Source: Corynebacterium sp. (lineage in GTDB: Bacteria > Actinomycetota > Actinomycetes > Mycobacteriales > Mycobacteriaceae). From it: a DNA stretch of 64,000 nt. Under the pieces are notes generated by a model, which searched no databases, had not been told where the DNA came from, and worked only from the letters and a program-made list of their open reading frames with translations. Location: positions 186,001 through 250,000 of the forward strand of contig NZ_JAUNKO010000004.1 in assembly GCF_030532715.1 (NCBI RefSeq), written 5' to 3'. The position numbers and the translations under genes were made by a program. Position 1 is the first letter of the stretch. Every line of letters starts with the position of its first letter. Shown here piece after piece: positions 35,096-43,600 of the stretch.

Positions 35096-35866
35096 ATGCA
35101 AACAGCAATTGAAATCCAGCAAATTTCCGTCGCCCTTGGCGGAAATAAGATCCTAAACAATTTGTCGTTGCGCGTTTTTCCGGGGCGGGTGCACGCCCTC
35201 CTTGGCCGCAACGGCGCCGGCAAATCCACCACCTTCAAGGCGTTGCTTGGCCTCGTCCCGGTGCAGGCGGGCACCATTACGGTGTTCGGCGGCCCGATCA
35301 CCCCGGCGAGTTTGCAGCAGATTGGCTCTTCGATTAACGGCCCGGCGTTGTATGAGCATCTTTCCGCGCGGGACAATGTGAAGATTCACGCGTCGTTGTT
35401 GGGGCTCCCGAAGTCGGAGGTGCAGCGTGTGCTCACGCTCGTGGGGTTAGCGCAGACCGGCAAGAAGAAGGCGCGTTCGTTTTCTACTGGGATGCGCGCG
35501 CGATTGGCGTTGGCGATTGCGATGCTTGGTTCGCCCCCGATTTTGATCCTTGATGAGCCGCAGAACGGCCTCGATCCGCAAGGGATTTCGGACCTTCGGG
35601 AATTCTTGCGGCAGTGGGCGCGGGCGGGTGGCACGGTGCTTGTGAGCTCCCACCAATTGGGTGAAGTTGAGCGGCTGGCAGACGATATCACCGTTATTAA
35701 CAACGGCAGCACGGTGTTCTCCGGCACCGCGGACGAGTTCCTGCAAGGCGGTGACTTGGAGGCGCGTTTCCTCGACGCGACCGCCGCGCCGGAGCCGAAT
35801 CCGTTTGTGGATGCGCCCGGGTTTGGTCACGCGGGGCGTCGATACGTAGAGGAGGGTTTGCGATGA
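35096..35866 (+). CDS. lanF: ABC ATPase, LanF-like immunity
   Basis: A 256-residue ATPase of the BcrA/LanF type: Walker A GRNGAGKST, signature FSTGMRARL, Walker B ILILDEPQNGLDP. The Q-loop region reads INGPALYEHLSARDN; in LanF proteins this position is commonly Glu (E-loop), here it is Asn. ATG 35096 is chosen by family alignment; its ribosome-binding site is weak. It is coupled by ATGA to the large permease downstream. Expected role: expelling the lanthipeptide from the producer's membrane. Confidence 0.85.
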   Translation: MQTAIEIQQISVALGGNKILNNLSLRVFPGRVHALLGRNGAGKSTTFKALLGLVPVQAGTITVFGGPITPASLQQIGSSINGPALYEHLSARDNVKIHASLLGLPKSEVQRVLTLVGLAQTGKKKARSFSTGMRARLALAIAMLGSPPILILDEPQNGLDPQGISDLREFLRQWARAGGTVLVSSHQLGEVERLADDITVINNGSTVFSGTADEFLQGGDLEARFLDATAAPEPNPFVDAPGFGHAGRRYVEEGLR

Positions 35867-37326
35867 CCACCGCACTGGTAACCATGCCTAGGTATCTCCG
35901 CGCGGAGGCGCTGCGGCTGAAGGGGTCGTCTGTGCTGTACTTTGCGGGCATCGGTGTGCTGATCTGCATCAGCGGGGTGATGTTGTCCGCGGGTGCGCAG
36001 AGCGCGGGCTTCCAATCCAACCCGTTAGCGTGGCAGGCAATGTATGTTACGGGGATGGCCGCGCCGCTCATGATGCTGCTCGCGGGGCTTTCCGAACAAC
36101 GCGAACGTGTGGCGCGCAATGGTGGTATTGCGTGGCGCGGCGCCTCCGTGAGGCGCGATCGCTTGGCGCGCTTGTGTGGCGTGGCGTTTGTGGCAGCCCT
36201 GTTTCAGTGCTTCTCGTTCGGCGGTGCGATCCTCTTTGGCGCGCCTCTCGACGCCGCGGCCGTCGGCGGTGCCTGCGCCTGGCTGGGTGCGCTGGCGTTG
36301 CTCGGGTTGGGGGCGATGATTGCGCGCCGTTTCGGCGTCATCCTCGCACTTGTATTCGGCATTGTGTGGCAGGTGTTGGGCACGCTCACCGCGGAACTTG
36401 CTGCGTGGTGGCTCATCCCGCCAGCTTGGCCGGTGCGAATCATGTTGGTGCCGATCGGGGTTCAGGCCAATGGTGAACCCATGCCCCCGACCCATCCGGC
36501 ACTCAACGAGCCCCATGCCGTCAGCGTTATCCTCTGTGTGTGCTTCGCACTGGTGGTCTGGGCGGTGTCCATCCAGGTGGGCGAGCGTCAACCCGCGGTG
36601 CCGCGTACGCCGGCTGCATCGGTGGTGGCGGAAACCACCACCCCGTTCGAGCTGGCTTCCGCTGTGGCTACTGCCCGGCGGAATCCCCGAGCATTGCCTG
36701 TGGGTGCGATGCTCGGCGGTTTGAAAGGCAGCGGCGTCCTTACCGTAACGGTGCTGGCCGCCCTAGTGATGATCGTGAGCGCATTGGCGTACTCACCCGG
36801 CATTGTGTCCAGTTTGTTCGCTTTCGCCGTGTTTCCCATCGGCACCGGCATCCTGCCGGTGTTGGCGTGGCGCGCGCAGGAAAGCACATACACGCAAGTG
36901 GTGACGGAAAACCCCCGTACTTCGCTGGCCTTCGCTGTGGTCCATGTGCTGGTACTGGTGGCGTTATCGGCATTGGTCACTGTGTTATTGATCAGCGGTG
37001 GCGTTGCCGTGGTGCCTGCGCTTGGCAAGTTTCTGCTGTGGCTGTTGGTTGGCACGACGTTGTTGTGGTTTGGGCTGGCGCTGATGGTGCGCTTCGGTAC
37101 CGGCGCGGCAATTTCCGCCATGATCATCTGGACGCTGATAGCCATCACCTTGGGAGGCGACGTGCTCGCCGATACCTTCCTGTGGATCGTGGCGTTCCCC
37201 GTGTGGCCGCAGTTGGCCACCACGCCGGCACGGTACGGCATTGCCGTGGTGCTCGCTACGGTTGGCTGCGTGCTGGCGGCGGTGGCGTTGCGTGGGGCGC
37301 TGCGGGTGCAGCGCCGGTACGCATAA
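35863..37326 (+). CDS. Double-length permease, fused LanE/LanG-like immunity subunit
   Basis: A 487-residue protein with about twelve membrane segments. It has two comparable halves of roughly 240 residues, separated by a loop near residue 240-260 (QPAVPRTPAASVV): each half opens with a short amphipathic stretch and an ABC-2-like set of six helices. LanE and LanG of nisin-type immunity systems are separate proteins of about 240 residues, so this looks like a fusion. It is coupled to the lanF-like gene. A generic ABC-2 permease with internal duplication is the alternative. Confidence 0.75.
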   Translation: MTTALVTMPRYLRAEALRLKGSSVLYFAGIGVLICISGVMLSAGAQSAGFQSNPLAWQAMYVTGMAAPLMMLLAGLSEQRERVARNGGIAWRGASVRRDRLARLCGVAFVAALFQCFSFGGAILFGAPLDAAAVGGACAWLGALALLGLGAMIARRFGVILALVFGIVWQVLGTLTAELAAWWLIPPAWPVRIMLVPIGVQANGEPMPPTHPALNEPHAVSVILCVCFALVVWAVSIQVGERQPAVPRTPAASVVAETTTPFELASAVATARRNPRALPVGAMLGGLKGSGVLTVTVLAALVMIVSALAYSPGIVSSLFAFAVFPIGTGILPVLAWRAQESTYTQVVTENPRTSLAFAVVHVLVLVALSALVTVLLISGGVAVVPALGKFLLWLLVGTTLLWFGLALMVRFGTGAAISAMIIWTLIAITLGGDVLADTFLWIVAFPVWPQLATTPARYGIAVVLATVGCVLAAVALRGALRVQRRYA

Positions 37327-37338
37327 ACTGCCGATTGG

Positions 37339-37761
37339 TTAGTTTGCCGTAGACACTTCAATCACACACGAGTTTGCCGCACCCACTGCTCCGGTGGCTG
37401 CGGCATCTACGCGCGCCAGCCCGGCGGTGTCGGTGGGAGAAAGGTGCAGTACTTTCACCATTTCGTCGTCGTGTTCGGCCTCGCGTTCGTGCTGCATTCC
37501 GTCCTCGTAGTGCAGGGTGTAGGTGACGTGGTCGCCGGGCTGGCCGCGGTACGTCAACGTGGAGGAATCGCTCCCATGTTCAAAGCTCACCACGGCGGGT
37601 GAGCAGTGCCCCGTATCATCCACATCTTTGATCACGGGTTCGTCAGGGTTGCGGCCAAACAGTAAATCCTCCTTCGACGGCAGCTCCGGTTGCTGCGCCG
37701 AGCACCCCGCCGCGAGGGTGCACAGTAGCGCCGCAAGAACGCAAGGCAGGCAGCGGTTCAT
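37339..37761 (-). CDS. Lipoprotein, possible LanI-type immunity protein
   Basis: A 140-residue lipoprotein: the signal peptide ends in LAAGC (Cys20). The mature part is acidic, rich in Asp and Glu, with two further cysteines (HCSPAV and SCVIEV) that may form a disulfide. No family recognised. Its ATG overlaps the stop of the response regulator upstream, so the two form one operon that converges on the immunity transporter genes with only 12 bases between stops. Function as LanI is context-based inference. Confidence 0.7.
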   Translation of the reverse strand: MNRCLPCVLAALLCTLAAGCSAQQPELPSKEDLLFGRNPDEPVIKDVDDTGHCSPAVVSFEHGSDSSTLTYRGQPGDHVTYTLHYEDGMQHEREAEHDDEMVKVLHLSPTDTAGLARVDAAATGAVGAANSCVIEVSTAN

Positions 37762-38438
37762 TTGGCAATCACCCCCGATTCAATCACTAGGATGGCGAGG
37801 TCGAGTCGGGAACTTGCGTGAAATTGTGCAATCAGCGAAGAAATGTATTTCTTTACCGTCGCCTGGGAGTATTGCAACGTGCGAGCTATTTCGGCGTTGG
37901 ATTTGCCACAGCATAAGTTCTCCAGCACCTTTTTCTCCATCGGGTTGAGCGTTTCATAGGTGCGCGCTACCGGAGACTGCTGCGGCGGGTTCGGGTGGGC
38001 TTCCGAAATATAGGAAACGAGCCTACTCAACGGTTTGGGGGACACGGCGACGCCGCCGTCGGCAACGTTTCTGATAGCGGTGCATAATTCTCGCGGGGTG
38101 GAGCTTTTCACAATGTATCCAGATCCGCCGCCTTTCAGCACTTCGATCATGTTGGTGTCGCTGTCTAGCGCTGTCATCGCAATAAAATTGGCGGAGATGT
38201 GTCGCATCTGCATTTCTTGTAAAAGAGAAATGCCGCTCATTGAGGGCATGCGGATCGCCGCAAGCACGATATCTACCGTGTGGTGTTTAAGTTTGTCTAA
38301 TGCATCGAAACCGTTCTCGGCTTCATCGATGATGTTAATGTCATTTTCGCAGGACAAATAGCGTTTGATTGTGGAGATCGCAAGGGGATCATTATCCACC
38401 ACCAACACTCGGATCGCGGTTGCTGTCTCGCTACACAT
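37758..38438 (-). CDS. Orphan LuxR-type response regulator without phosphoacceptor
   Basis: A 226-residue protein with a receiver domain (RVLVVDNDPLA, EAENGFDAL) and a LuxR HTH (LNPMEKKVLENLCCGKSNAEIARTLQYSQATVKKYISSLI). The expected phosphoacceptor site reads VLAAIRMP: Ala61 replaces Asp, and the acidic pair is DND. It therefore cannot be phosphorylated in the usual way and may respond to a ligand or act constitutively. No kinase is adjacent on this strand. Translationally coupled to the lipoprotein gene. Confidence 0.87.
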   Translation of the reverse strand: MCSETATAIRVLVVDNDPLAISTIKRYLSCENDINIIDEAENGFDALDKLKHHTVDIVLAAIRMPSMSGISLLQEMQMRHISANFIAMTALDSDTNMIEVLKGGGSGYIVKSSTPRELCTAIRNVADGGVAVSPKPLSRLVSYISEAHPNPPQQSPVARTYETLNPMEKKVLENLCCGKSNAEIARTLQYSQATVKKYISSLIAQFHASSRLDLAILVIESGVIAK

Positions 38439-38907
38439 TCACAGAATTCCAATCGGGTTGTTGCCCAAAGACCCCCGGCTTTGGTGTGGGGTAATCATGT
38501 GTTTGTTTGTGGGAAAATCAGCGGCCGAAGCCAGCGCGATAAAAACTCGGTCTCATAGTCACGGTGCCTTTCGTTGCGCGGTCCGTCACTGTATTCCGCC
38601 GGGTTTCCGCGCTCGATCGGAGCATTTGCGAAGCAATGTTACATAGCGGCATTTGAGCGGGGGTGCGCACGATTGAACACGTTTTATTCGATGCGCCGAG
38701 GCATGGGATGTATTTCGCGCTACGCGCGAAGGTTTACACATGTGCTAGCGCCATAGCGGACACGATACCTTGTGTGATGCCTATTTGTACTGCGTACAAC
38801 ATACACCGTTCGGCGGGTTCGTCCGTCAAACACTTACCCGCCTGTAAAATTCTTTCGAATCTAGCGAAAACGCCGCGTCGCGGGGGAGCGAAACGAAAAC
38901 GGGTTTG
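38439..38907. other. Intergenic stretch between the lanthipeptide cluster and hypF
   Basis: About 470 bases with no supported gene. It holds the upstream region of the orphan regulator and the 3' flank of hypF. It is relatively A/T-rich around 38650-38860. No repeats matching the left edge of the cluster were recognised by eye. Confidence 0.4.
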
Positions 38908-41031
38908 TCAGGGGACTACGCCAGCGGGGGTGGTTGAGGCCAATGCGAGCCGCCCAGCGACGGCCTGCCCGAGACACAACCCGCCATCATTGGGAGGCAC
39001 CACGCGATGGGTCAGCAATTCCACGCCGCCGAGTTCTTCGCGTAGCAGCTCAACAAGCACACGGTTGAGCGCGCAGCCGCCACTGATGCCAACGATATCT
39101 TCGCCAGTACTTCGCAGCGCGGAGGCGACAATGCGGGCGATGGCATGGTGAAAGCGAAACGCGTCCCGCGTTTGCTGTAGCTCCAGCAATGCGTCCGCAA
39201 TCGTGGTGGCGTTGCTGGGATGGCCGGAGGTTGCAAGCTGTTCGAACCACATGGCCGCCTGCGCCTCGTAGGTCACCTCAAGTTCGGGATCGAGTAACGC
39301 GGCCGCGGCGTCGAAAATCCGACCGAGCGAGGTTGTCTGCACTACGCCGACCCCCGAACGTAATTGCGAGGCTACGAGTGGGTTGGGGCTGGGCAGGTCC
39401 AGCTGCCACGCGTGGGCGATGCCTTGCAGAATCCGCCATGGTTGCTTGACCGCAAGGTCGCCGCCTACCAGCGGGAACGACGGGATGTGCCAGAGCCGTT
39501 CCCACGTCGCTCCGGTGATGCGCAAAATCTCGCCGCCCCAAATGGTGCGATCCGTGCCGTAGCCCGTGCCATCCAGTGTGGCCACCACTCCCGTGTGCCG
39601 ATCGTGTTCCGCGAGCAGGGCGTAAGCGTGGGCCGCGTGGTGCTGCACCTGCAACAGTGGAATATCGTGCTTATCGCAATAGCGTTCGGCCCATGCGGTG
39701 GTGGCGTAGTTCGGGTGCAGGTCGCACACCACTAACTCTGGGGCGTTGCGGTGGGTGCCTAACATTTGTGCGACGGCGCGATCGAACGCTTCCTGGGTCG
39801 CCAGGCTGTGCATGTCGCCGATATGGGCGGAAATATGGGCGAACCCATCTACCGCAAATGCGAACGTGTTTTTGAGTTCCCCGCCAACTGCCAATACATT
39901 TGGACCTTCCGGAATCGGTACTGGAAGCGGCGCTAGCCCACGGCTCCGACGCACCGGGGTGTTATCGCGCACCACCGAGTCCTCCACGGGAACGTAAATA
40001 TCACGGTCGTGCATGAGGAACGCGTCCGCCATATGTCCAAGCTTCGCCCGCGCATCCTCGTTGGTGTAGCACAACGGTTCGCCGCTTGCGTTGCCCGAGG
40101 TGGCCACTAGGGTGGTGGTAACCAGCAGCTCATGCAGGGGTGTGTATGGCGCCATTATCCCCAACTCTCGTAGCCCCGGTGCGATGCCTTCTCCGGGTTC
40201 ACCAGGGGTAATGCGGATGGGGCGCACGAGATCGGCGGCCATTTCCGTGCTGGTTTCACTGTATGGGATCATTAGTGCGAATGGTTTCGCGGGGCGTTGT
40301 TTGCGCGCCCGTAGGGTAGCAACGGCGTTGGCATTCGCGGCGTCGCACATCAAGTGGAATCCGCCGAGCCCTTTGACCGCGAGAATCTTTCCTTGGGCGA
40401 GGAGGGCTTGCGCTGCGGCGATCGGTTCATCCCGCACGAGTTCGCCATCTTGTTCTAGCCATAAGGTGGGCCCGCAATCCCAACAACTGATCGGTTGGGC
40501 GTGGAAGCGGCGATCGGTAGGGTCGGTGTATTCCGCTTCGCACGCGGCACACATGGGGAATTTCCGCATGGTGGTGTTGGGGCGGTCGTAGGGAAGGTCG
40601 GTGATGATGCTGAGCCGCGGACCACAGTTGGTGCAGGTGATAAAAGGGTAACGGTAGCGGCGATTCGTCGGGTCCCGCATTTCCGCGCGGCAGTCGGCGC
40701 ACATTGCCACGTCCGGTGGTAGCAGCGTGCGCGCCCCAGCCGAGTGCTTGGACTCGACGATGCGGAATCCGGTTTCCGCGATAACAGGCATGCTGGATTC
40801 GGCCACGGATACCACGTGGGCTAACGGCGGGAGCGTTGAAATTACTTGTGAAAAGAACTCGGCGACGGTGCTAGCTTCCCCTTGGGCTTCCAAAAACACG
40901 CTCGAATCGTCGTTGCCGCAGAACCCGGTGATTGCGAAGGCGGCGGCGACGTTGGCAACGTGCGGCCGGAATCCCACCCCCTGCACTACGCCGCGCACAA
41001 TATACCGCGTTCGGATCACACCCATGTTCAC
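38908..41031 (-). CDS. hypF: Carbamoyltransferase HypF
   Basis: A protein of about 707 residues that makes carbamoyl-AMP from carbamoyl phosphate and transfers it to HypE for cyanide ligands. Domains in order: acylphosphatase-like (VRGVVQGVGFRPHV), two zinc-finger pairs (CADC ... CTNC and CAAC ... CWDC), YrdC-like (LAVKGLGGFHLMCDA), and a Kae1-like end with HHAHAYALLAEH and GISGGCALN. The start is GTG 41031 or ATG 41025. It is divergent from a vWA gene and 16 kb from hypE. Confidence 0.95.
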   Translation of the reverse strand: MNMGVIRTRYIVRGVVQGVGFRPHVANVAAAFAITGFCGNDDSSVFLEAQGEASTVAEFFSQVISTLPPLAHVVSVAESSMPVIAETGFRIVESKHSAGARTLLPPDVAMCADCRAEMRDPTNRRYRYPFITCTNCGPRLSIITDLPYDRPNTTMRKFPMCAACEAEYTDPTDRRFHAQPISCWDCGPTLWLEQDGELVRDEPIAAAQALLAQGKILAVKGLGGFHLMCDAANANAVATLRARKQRPAKPFALMIPYSETSTEMAADLVRPIRITPGEPGEGIAPGLRELGIMAPYTPLHELLVTTTLVATSGNASGEPLCYTNEDARAKLGHMADAFLMHDRDIYVPVEDSVVRDNTPVRRSRGLAPLPVPIPEGPNVLAVGGELKNTFAFAVDGFAHISAHIGDMHSLATQEAFDRAVAQMLGTHRNAPELVVCDLHPNYATTAWAERYCDKHDIPLLQVQHHAAHAYALLAEHDRHTGVVATLDGTGYGTDRTIWGGEILRITGATWERLWHIPSFPLVGGDLAVKQPWRILQGIAHAWQLDLPSPNPLVASQLRSGVGVVQTTSLGRIFDAAAALLDPELEVTYEAQAAMWFEQLATSGHPSNATTIADALLELQQTRDAFRFHHAIARIVASALRSTGEDIVGISGGCALNRVLVELLREELGGVELLTHRVVPPNDGGLCLGQAVAGRLALASTTPAGVVP

Positions 41032-41110
41032 TCACATTAATCAATTGTGCGAGTTTTCCTAGCCGTGCATGTTGCGTGGTGTAGGACTTCCGCTTTGTTA
41101 CGCTGTACGC

Positions 41111-43183
41111 ATGCTGAGTCCGAGTGGCGTGTTACGGTTGCGCTCATTGTTGGCGTTGTCGGTTGCTGTTGGTTTGGTGGTTGGCGTGAGCGTGTCACCC
41201 CCTGCGTCTGCTCAGGAGGCTCAGCCTGCCACGGCGTTGGTTATCGACGCCTCCGCAGCGATGTTGGTGAATAACCTTGGGGGACCAAACCCCATGGACG
41301 CCGAAAAGCAAGGGGTGGAGGGATTGCTCAACCAACTCCCCAGCGAACAATTGTTCGCTTTGGTGGCGATTGGTGATGGTACTGGCACGGCACCTGAGGA
41401 GCGGGAGGCCGGCTGTAAGGATGCGCGCACCATTGCGCCGCTGAGCCAGGATCGGGGCCCCGCTATCGACGGGTTACGTGGTGTGCAGCCGCGCGGCTAT
41501 CGGCCGCTTGGCGCAGGTTTACTCCAGGCGGAACGCGAACTCCCAGCCGAGGGGCAGCGGCAGATTGTTCTTGTGTCCTCCGGCGCGGACGGGTGTGCCC
41601 CACCGCCAGCGTGCGACATTGCCAAGGAGATCCGCGAGCGGTCCGGCGACGTGGTGATCAACGTCGTCGGGTTTAATGTGGACGAACAGGCCCGTGGCGA
41701 GCTGCAATGCATTGCGGGCGCGGGCGGCGGATCCTATGCGGATGCGAGTGATGCGGATTCGTTGAAAAAACAGTTGGTGCTGAAGTCGACGCGCGTGGAA
41801 CAGAAGTATCTCACCGGCGGTGTACAGGTGAAGGGCACCAAGGAAGCAAAAGATGCGCCCGTGCTGGAACTCGGTGGGCTTAAGGATGGCGTGCCGCAAC
41901 CCACGCATTACCAAGACGTCATGCCCCGCAACGAGGCCCTGCACTACAAGGTGAAGGTGGAACCCGGGCAACGATTCGCCATTGGTTTTGTCACCCCGCC
42001 GCCCGCCGTGGCCGGCAACGATGTAGGCATTTACATGAACCAGAAGGTGGACATTTTTGATTCCACCGGCAGGACGTGTTCTGAAGATCAAGGCATATCC
42101 TCAATCGCGGACGGCTTTAGTAAACCCTCCGCGGGGTACGCGGTATCCAAAGACGTTGACGATAAAGACCTCTTTGCCTGCAAACCCGGCGAGCTCGATG
42201 TGGTGATTTCCCGTGACGGTGCGCTCGGCGCCGAATCGGATCTACCGGTGGAGTTTAAATTGTGGCGGCTGCCCAATGTGAAGCACCGGCAGAAGCTGGA
42301 GTTGTCGCCGGGCGCGACGCTAACGAGCGAAGCTTCGCCGAACGCGGCGTCGACAAGTACGTCCGCGCCGCAGCCGCCGCCGAACCTGGAAATCGGCAAC
42401 CCTGCGGGCCCGTTGCCGAGCGCGCTAGGCCTAAGCGACGCGCCGGTCGTGCAACCCGGAGTGTACGATGCGATCCTCGGTTCCGGCGACATGCTCTGGT
42501 TTAAAGTGCCAGTACAGGAAGGCCAACGGCTGCAAATCAAATTGGAAACCCCGCCTATTGCGCCCGGCACCGCCGAAGCTCCGGCTGAAGTTCCCGCCGA
42601 ACCCGCTGAACCTGCGGCGCCAGCTGAGCCGGCTGAGCCTGCGGCGCCCGTTGCCCCGGTGGTTGCCGAGCCCGTGGCGGAGGACACCGTGCCGATCGAC
42701 GGCTTCCTCGAATGGGTATTCCTCAACCCCGTGTATGCGCCGGTGGAGGCCGAAACGTTCAGTGACAACAAATGGCAACCAACCTACGCGCTCTTCACTA
42801 ATACTGAGCAACCCAAACAGGCGCTTTCAGTGACGCAGCCTTTGACCTGGGCGAACGCTGACAACGGAAATTACGGCAAGGGGTTTTTGTCCGGGGAACA
42901 ATACGTGGCGATTCGTTTTAACACATTCCCAGTGGACTTGGACGAGGGTTACCAGCCCGCCCCGGTACAGTTCAAACTCGCCGTGGAAACCCTTGATGAG
43001 GCTCAACAAGCCCCCGAATTTACGTACGATAGCGTCACGGAAGACACGCCGCGCGCGCAGGGGCTCGGGCCGAACGGCGGCATTGTGAGCGTGGTGGTAA
43101 AAGTGCTGCTGGGCGTCATGGCCCTAGGCTTGCTGGTGTTCCTTGGTTTGGGCGTGTTTGTGCTGGTGCGCCGGAAGCGTTAG
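41111..43183 (+). CDS. Exported von Willebrand A-like membrane-anchored protein
   Basis: A 690-residue protein: signal peptide ending near ASA-QEA, a vWA-like domain, a Pro/Ala/Glu-rich segment around residues 485-530 with repeated PAEPAEP units, and a C-terminal membrane anchor followed by RRKR. The MIDAS reads DASAA instead of DxSxS, so metal binding is doubtful. Other vWA features such as VSSGADGC and RPLGAGLLQA remain. ATG 41111 starts the signal peptide. It sits between hypF and hypA; a link to hydrogenase is not shown. Confidence 0.83.
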   Translation: MLSPSGVLRLRSLLALSVAVGLVVGVSVSPPASAQEAQPATALVIDASAAMLVNNLGGPNPMDAEKQGVEGLLNQLPSEQLFALVAIGDGTGTAPEEREAGCKDARTIAPLSQDRGPAIDGLRGVQPRGYRPLGAGLLQAERELPAEGQRQIVLVSSGADGCAPPPACDIAKEIRERSGDVVINVVGFNVDEQARGELQCIAGAGGGSYADASDADSLKKQLVLKSTRVEQKYLTGGVQVKGTKEAKDAPVLELGGLKDGVPQPTHYQDVMPRNEALHYKVKVEPGQRFAIGFVTPPPAVAGNDVGIYMNQKVDIFDSTGRTCSEDQGISSIADGFSKPSAGYAVSKDVDDKDLFACKPGELDVVISRDGALGAESDLPVEFKLWRLPNVKHRQKLELSPGATLTSEASPNAASTSTSAPQPPPNLEIGNPAGPLPSALGLSDAPVVQPGVYDAILGSGDMLWFKVPVQEGQRLQIKLETPPIAPGTAEAPAEVPAEPAEPAAPAEPAEPAAPVAPVVAEPVAEDTVPIDGFLEWVFLNPVYAPVEAETFSDNKWQPTYALFTNTEQPKQALSVTQPLTWANADNGNYGKGFLSGEQYVAIRFNTFPVDLDEGYQPAPVQFKLAVETLDEAQQAPEFTYDSVTEDTPRAQGLGPNGGIVSVVVKVLLGVMALGLLVFLGLGVFVLVRRKR

Positions 43184-43258
43184 CGCCGAACGCACGTGGC
43201 ATACCCCCGCGCGCACCCCTTTCCCCGTTTTGTCGCACCCGCTTGTTACGTTCGAATG

Positions 43259-43588
43259 GTGCATGAAGTGGCGTTGAGTACTCAACTGGCGCGGGTGGTG
43301 TCGCGCGCCGCAGCTGGGCGCACGGTGCGTCAGGTGCGAGTTGAAGTGGGGGCGTTGCGGCAAGTTGTGCCCGAAACCTTGGCGTATGCCTGGCGTTTTG
43401 TTATCCAAGACACCCCGTTGCAGTCCGCGCGGCTGGTGATTCTGCCGGTGCCGCTACGGGTGAAGTGCGAGGCTGGGCATACTACGGAGGTTGTCGGCCA
43501 ACTGGATTTATCTTGCCCGCATTGCGACGCACGCACGCACATTGTTTCGGGTGAAGAATTCCGCGTCGTAGACATCGACGTTGACTGA
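43259..43588 (+). CDS. hypA: Hydrogenase nickel-incorporation protein HypA (copy 1, altered zinc site)
   Basis: A 109-residue HypA. GTG 43259 gives Met-His-Glu, which keeps His2, the nickel ligand; ATG 43256 would put Val before it. The zinc-binding region is unusual: the first CxxC reads CEAGH, so only Cys-x-x-Gly remains, while CPHC is intact. HypA hands nickel to the large subunit together with HypB, whose gene follows after 12 bases. The second copy at 50723 has both CxxC pairs. Confidence 0.88.
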   Translation: MHEVALSTQLARVVSRAAAGRTVRQVRVEVGALRQVVPETLAYAWRFVIQDTPLQSARLVILPVPLRVKCEAGHTTEVVGQLDLSCPHCDARTHIVSGEEFRVVDIDVD

Positions 43589-43600
43589 AAGGTACGAATA

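Noticed and set aside
38663..39151. 162-codon forward frame overlapping the hypF end
   Set aside because: No motif, no ribosome-binding site, and antisense to the conserved HypF C-terminus.
42550..42690. Repetitive GC-rich tract that might suggest a CRISPR or tandem repeat element
   Set aside because: It encodes the Pro/Ala/Glu-rich linker of the vWA-like protein in frame; no spacer-repeat structure.
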